This document shows, piece after piece, positions 7,186 to 8,666 of a stretch of DNA of 8,666 nt (position 1 is its first letter; the number at the start of each line of letters is the position of its first letter). Origin of the DNA: an uncultured Porphyromonas sp. Its GTDB lineage: Bacteria > Bacteroidota > Bacteroidia > Bacteroidales > Porphyromonadaceae. The notes below the pieces were generated by a model. The model was given only the letters and a program-made list of their open reading frames with translations. It was not told the origin of the DNA and did not search any database. The position numbers and the translations under genes are program-made. The stretch spans positions 1 to 8,666 of the forward strand of contig CAMCJO010000075.1 of NCBI GenBank assembly GCA_945875135.1, in the 5' to 3' direction.

Positions 7186-8301
7186 ATGAAAAAGAATTGC
7201 AGATGGAGCCTTGAGCTACTGCTCATAGCACTCACCCTTCTAGTGGGGTGTCAAGATCCGAAGCCTCAACCAGAGGGTTTGACCCTATCTAAGACGACCG
7301 TCTCTATTACCGTCGGTGAGGAAATCACGCTGACACATATTGGTGAGGATGGTGCTGTAGAGGTCACACTGCCAGCTGGAGAAGACTTCTCACTATCAGT
7401 AGACAAAGAGCAGATCGCTCAGGTAAAAGGGAAAACGATCAAGGGTATTGCCCCAGGCAAAGCCTCCGTCACCGTCACAGCTGGTACTCAGCATGCGACT
7501 CTGACCGTTGAAGTGCAAGCTCCTAAAAAGGATCAAAAGATAACGCTCTCCCCTACATGGATCAACATTCCAGCAGCTCGTACGATCGTCTTCGGGACGC
7601 AGCAAGCACCTGATGTCGATGTCGTCGTCACGACAGAGCCTGTAGCAGACTTTACAATCTCCACCTCGGAGCCAGACAAAGTTATGGTCGATGGGCACAA
7701 AGTGACTGGACTCGTTGCTGGGACCTATATGCTAGAAGTATGGGCTGGAGGGGCTAAAGCGACTTTCGAACTTACTGTAGAGAGCCCTGATCTGACAGGC
7801 ATATTCCTCAAAAACTCTGGCAAGAAGACAATCTTTGTCCCAGACAATCTCAACAAGGTCTGGGATCATCGGGAGGCTCTCAAGGAGCTTATGGAGACAA
7901 ACACGAACTACCTGTTTGACCACCTTGATGAGGAACACAAAGCAATCTGGTTTATTGACAAGAATGCTAGGGCGGGTCACATCACGAGAGGCTATACGCA
8001 CATTGCTTACGTTCTCAAGCCCGAAGGCGGTGAAATGCCTTATCTAGAGGGACTGTACATGAATCAATTTAAAGGGATGTTTGAGATACTCTGGGTCTCA
8101 CTTCTGTCAGACTTAGGCTTTGACATAGATCTCAATACACCTCCCGAACTGCAGGTGGATCAAGATGGCAATCACTACTTTGAGGATGTCCACCCCACAC
8201 TCCCCTATATGGTACGTCTATTCTATAAGACCCACACTAATGACTCAGGTCGTGAAGTTGAGGATATACACGCTCGTATGACTCAGACAGTTAGTGTGTA
8301 A
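7186..8301 (+). CDS. Probable lipoprotein with two Ig-like (Big2-type) domains and an unrecognised C-terminal domain
   Basis: This encodes 371 residues from the ATG at 7186. That start gives a short basic N-terminus (MKKNCRW), a hydrophobic run and a lipobox LLVGC with the lipidated Cys at residue 22. Another ATG at 7171 would add five residues, and the one at 7138 sits in the loop of the preceding terminator and is unlikely. Glu10 within the hydrophobic run is slightly unusual. Residues about 30-110 resemble a bacterial Ig-like group 2 domain (LTLSKTTVSITVGEEITL... IKGIAPGKASVTVTAG), and about 115-198 a second, more divergent copy (ITLSPTWINIPAARTIVF... VTGLVAGTYMLEV). Residues about 202-371 (WDHREALKELMET, HKAIWFIDK, YTHIAYVLKP) match no family I recognise. 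There is no T9SS tail, so membrane anchoring by lipid is the likely location. The promoter is not evident; a TATAAT lies at 7159-7164, but that is not the usual Bacteroidota -7 signal. Confidence 0.78.
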   Translation: MKKNCRWSLELLLIALTLLVGCQDPKPQPEGLTLSKTTVSITVGEEITLTHIGEDGAVEVTLPAGEDFSLSVDKEQIAQVKGKTIKGIAPGKASVTVTAGTQHATLTVEVQAPKKDQKITLSPTWINIPAARTIVFGTQQAPDVDVVVTTEPVADFTISTSEPDKVMVDGHKVTGLVAGTYMLEVWAGGAKATFELTVESPDLTGIFLKNSGKKTIFVPDNLNKVWDHREALKELMETNTNYLFDHLDEEHKAIWFIDKNARAGHITRGYTHIAYVLKPEGGEMPYLEGLYMNQFKGMFEILWVSLLSDLGFDIDLNTPPELQVDQDGNHYFEDVHPTLPYMVRLFYKTHTNDSGREVEDIHARMTQTVSV

Positions 8302-8329
8302 GTAAATAGACTTATTTCCCGATATACTC

Positions 8330-8366
8330 TATAGGAGACTGTTGCCTTTTGCAATAGTCTCCTGTA
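8330..8366. terminator. Strong stem-loop downstream of gene 5, probable terminator
   Basis: Bases 8333-8345 (AGGAGACTGTTGC) pair with 8351-8363 (GCAATAGTCTCCT) around a CTTTT loop with one G-T pair, and the stem extends three more pairs to 8330/8366. It begins 28 bp after the stop of gene 5. No clear T run follows on either strand, so it may stop transcription less efficiently, protect the mRNA 3' end, or belong to a dispersed repeat family. Confidence 0.6.
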
Positions 8367-8387
8367 CAGTAGTCTCGTCTTGAGTCT

Positions 8388-8407
8388 CCCCTTGATTAGG
8401 GGGGGGG
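8388..8407. repeat. Nine-G homopolymer with short C4/G4 hairpin
   Basis: CCCC at 8388-8391, a TTGATTA spacer and a run of nine G at 8399-8407 can form a small G-C hairpin. Homopolymer runs of this length are prone to slippage, but this one is 98 bp or more downstream of gene 5 and in no recognised reading frame. Its exact length in the sequence may be uncertain. Confidence 0.65.
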
Positions 8408-8419
8408 AAGGTGATTCGC

Positions 8420-8472
8420 ACGTAGGGATTTGCAAATCTCTACGTAAGAGATGAAAAACGCCTACGTAGGGA
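8420..8472. repeat. Palindromic intergenic repeat cluster (ACGTAGGGA motifs)
   Basis: Bases 8420-8445 form a 26-nt near-perfect palindrome (12 of 13 pairs Watson-Crick, one G-T) centred between 8432 and 8433. An alternative stem joins ATCTCT at 8436-8441 to AGAGAT at 8447-8452. A perfect 10-bp palindrome, CCTACGTAGG, lies at 8461-8470. The word ACGTAGGGA occurs at 8420-8428 and again at 8464-8472. The arrangement looks like copies of a dispersed palindromic repeat; the right IS copy begins 8 bases after the second motif. Confidence 0.55.
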
Positions 8473-8479
8473 CAAGAGA

Positions 8480-8508
8480 CGCACATTCCAGTGTCAAGTG
8501 CAACACGG
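8480..8508 (-). repeat. Terminal inverted repeat (3' end) of right IS30-family element
   Basis: This is the exact reverse complement of 117-145. It lies between the stop codon of the minus-strand transposase and the unique sequence. The first base outside the shared block (8479 versus 146) differs between copies, which supports an element edge here. Confidence 0.75.
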
Positions 8509-8666
8509 TTACAAATGTAGGAAAAAAACTTCATAGGGAGTTTTATAGCCTAGTTTTTTGCCAGGTCTGTTGTTTAGTTGATTTTGAATTTGTCTGATTT
8601 CATCGTCAGAGATTTCGTCAAAGGATTTTCCTTTTGGGATATATTGTCGAATCAATCCATTGATGT
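8509..8666 (-). CDS. IS30-family transposase, C-terminal end only (partial)
   Basis: This is the last 51 codons plus a stop, running off the right edge. The extra sequence absent from the left copy reads INGLIRQYIPKGKSF, the conserved IS30 NGLIRxxxPKGxxF block that follows the catalytic glutamate of the DDE triad. Next come ISDDEIRQIQ and LNNRPGKKLGYKTPYEVF. The glutamate itself should lie just outside the window. In the shared part the only protein difference from the left copy is Glu here against Lys there in the FD(E/K)IS motif. Confidence 0.9.
   Translation of the reverse strand, partial: INGLIRQYIPKGKSFDEISDDEIRQIQNQLNNRPGKKLGYKTPYEVFFLHL

Larger units (their letters stand above)
8480..8666 (-). 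mobile_element. Right IS30-family element, 3' portion, inverted relative to the left copy
   Basis: This stretch holds the transposase tail and the terminal repeat on the minus strand. It extends 42 bases further into the element than the left copy does. Over the shared 145 bp it matches the left copy with one mismatch. Both copies present the same end toward the interior, so the cluster is bracketed by inverted IS copies. Confidence 0.85.

Noticed and set aside
8283..8534. Minus-strand open frame of 83 residues
   Set aside because: It starts inside the transposase tail in the wrong frame and runs through hairpins and the G run; no coding character is visible.
1..8666. CRISPR array, tRNA or rRNA genes, or a defence system
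   Set aside because: I found no regularly spaced direct repeats, no tRNA cloverleaf or rRNA sequence, and no nuclease or toxin motifs; the content is surface-protein genes and IS ends.

Overview
The window looks like a piece of a Bacteroidota genome, most likely Porphyromonas or a close relative (inference). The reasons are four consecutive secreted proteins that end in type IX secretion (T9SS) sorting-type tails, a gingipain/hemagglutinin-like 'cleaved adhesin' domain, an Omp28-type protein, a Big2-type lipoprotein, the lack of clear Shine-Dalgarno sites, and IS30-family ends of the kind common in this phylum.

Layout. Both ends of the window are the 3' ends of the same IS30-family insertion sequence, in opposite orientation and both pointing inward. 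The left copy occupies about 1-145 with its transposase tail on the + strand. The right copy occupies about 8480-8666 with its transposase tail on the - strand. They match over 145 bp with one mismatch. Between them lie about 8.3 kb carrying five genes, all on the + strand.

The genes in order are: (1) 234-1376, a BspA-like leucine-rich-repeat protein; (2) 1413-3338, an Omp28-family protein with a thioredoxin-like CANC motif; (3) 3393-5096, a TlpA-like thioredoxin (CNPC) fused to an Ig-like domain, a cleaved-adhesin/choice-of-anchor J domain and a T9SS tail; (4) 5214-7115, a multidomain beta-sandwich protein with two jelly-roll-like and two ASH/Ig-like modules in alternation and a short tail; (5) 7186-8301, a probable lipoprotein with two Ig-like domains and an unrecognised C-terminal domain. 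Gaps between genes 1 to 4 are 36, 54 and 117 bp. A good rho-independent terminator follows gene 4, so genes 1-4 are plausibly one operon and gene 5 a separate unit.

Working together (inference): genes 1-4 encode envelope or extracellular proteins likely exported by Sec and then the T9SS. Two of them carry different thioredoxin-type CxxC motifs, which suggests a cell-surface thiol/disulfide or binding module combined with adhesin-like domains. Gene 5 would be anchored to a membrane by lipid. The 179-bp region after gene 5 has no gene but is full of hairpins, palindromes and a nine-G run, and ends at the right IS copy. The shared IS ends may also mark the points where a genome assembly broke.
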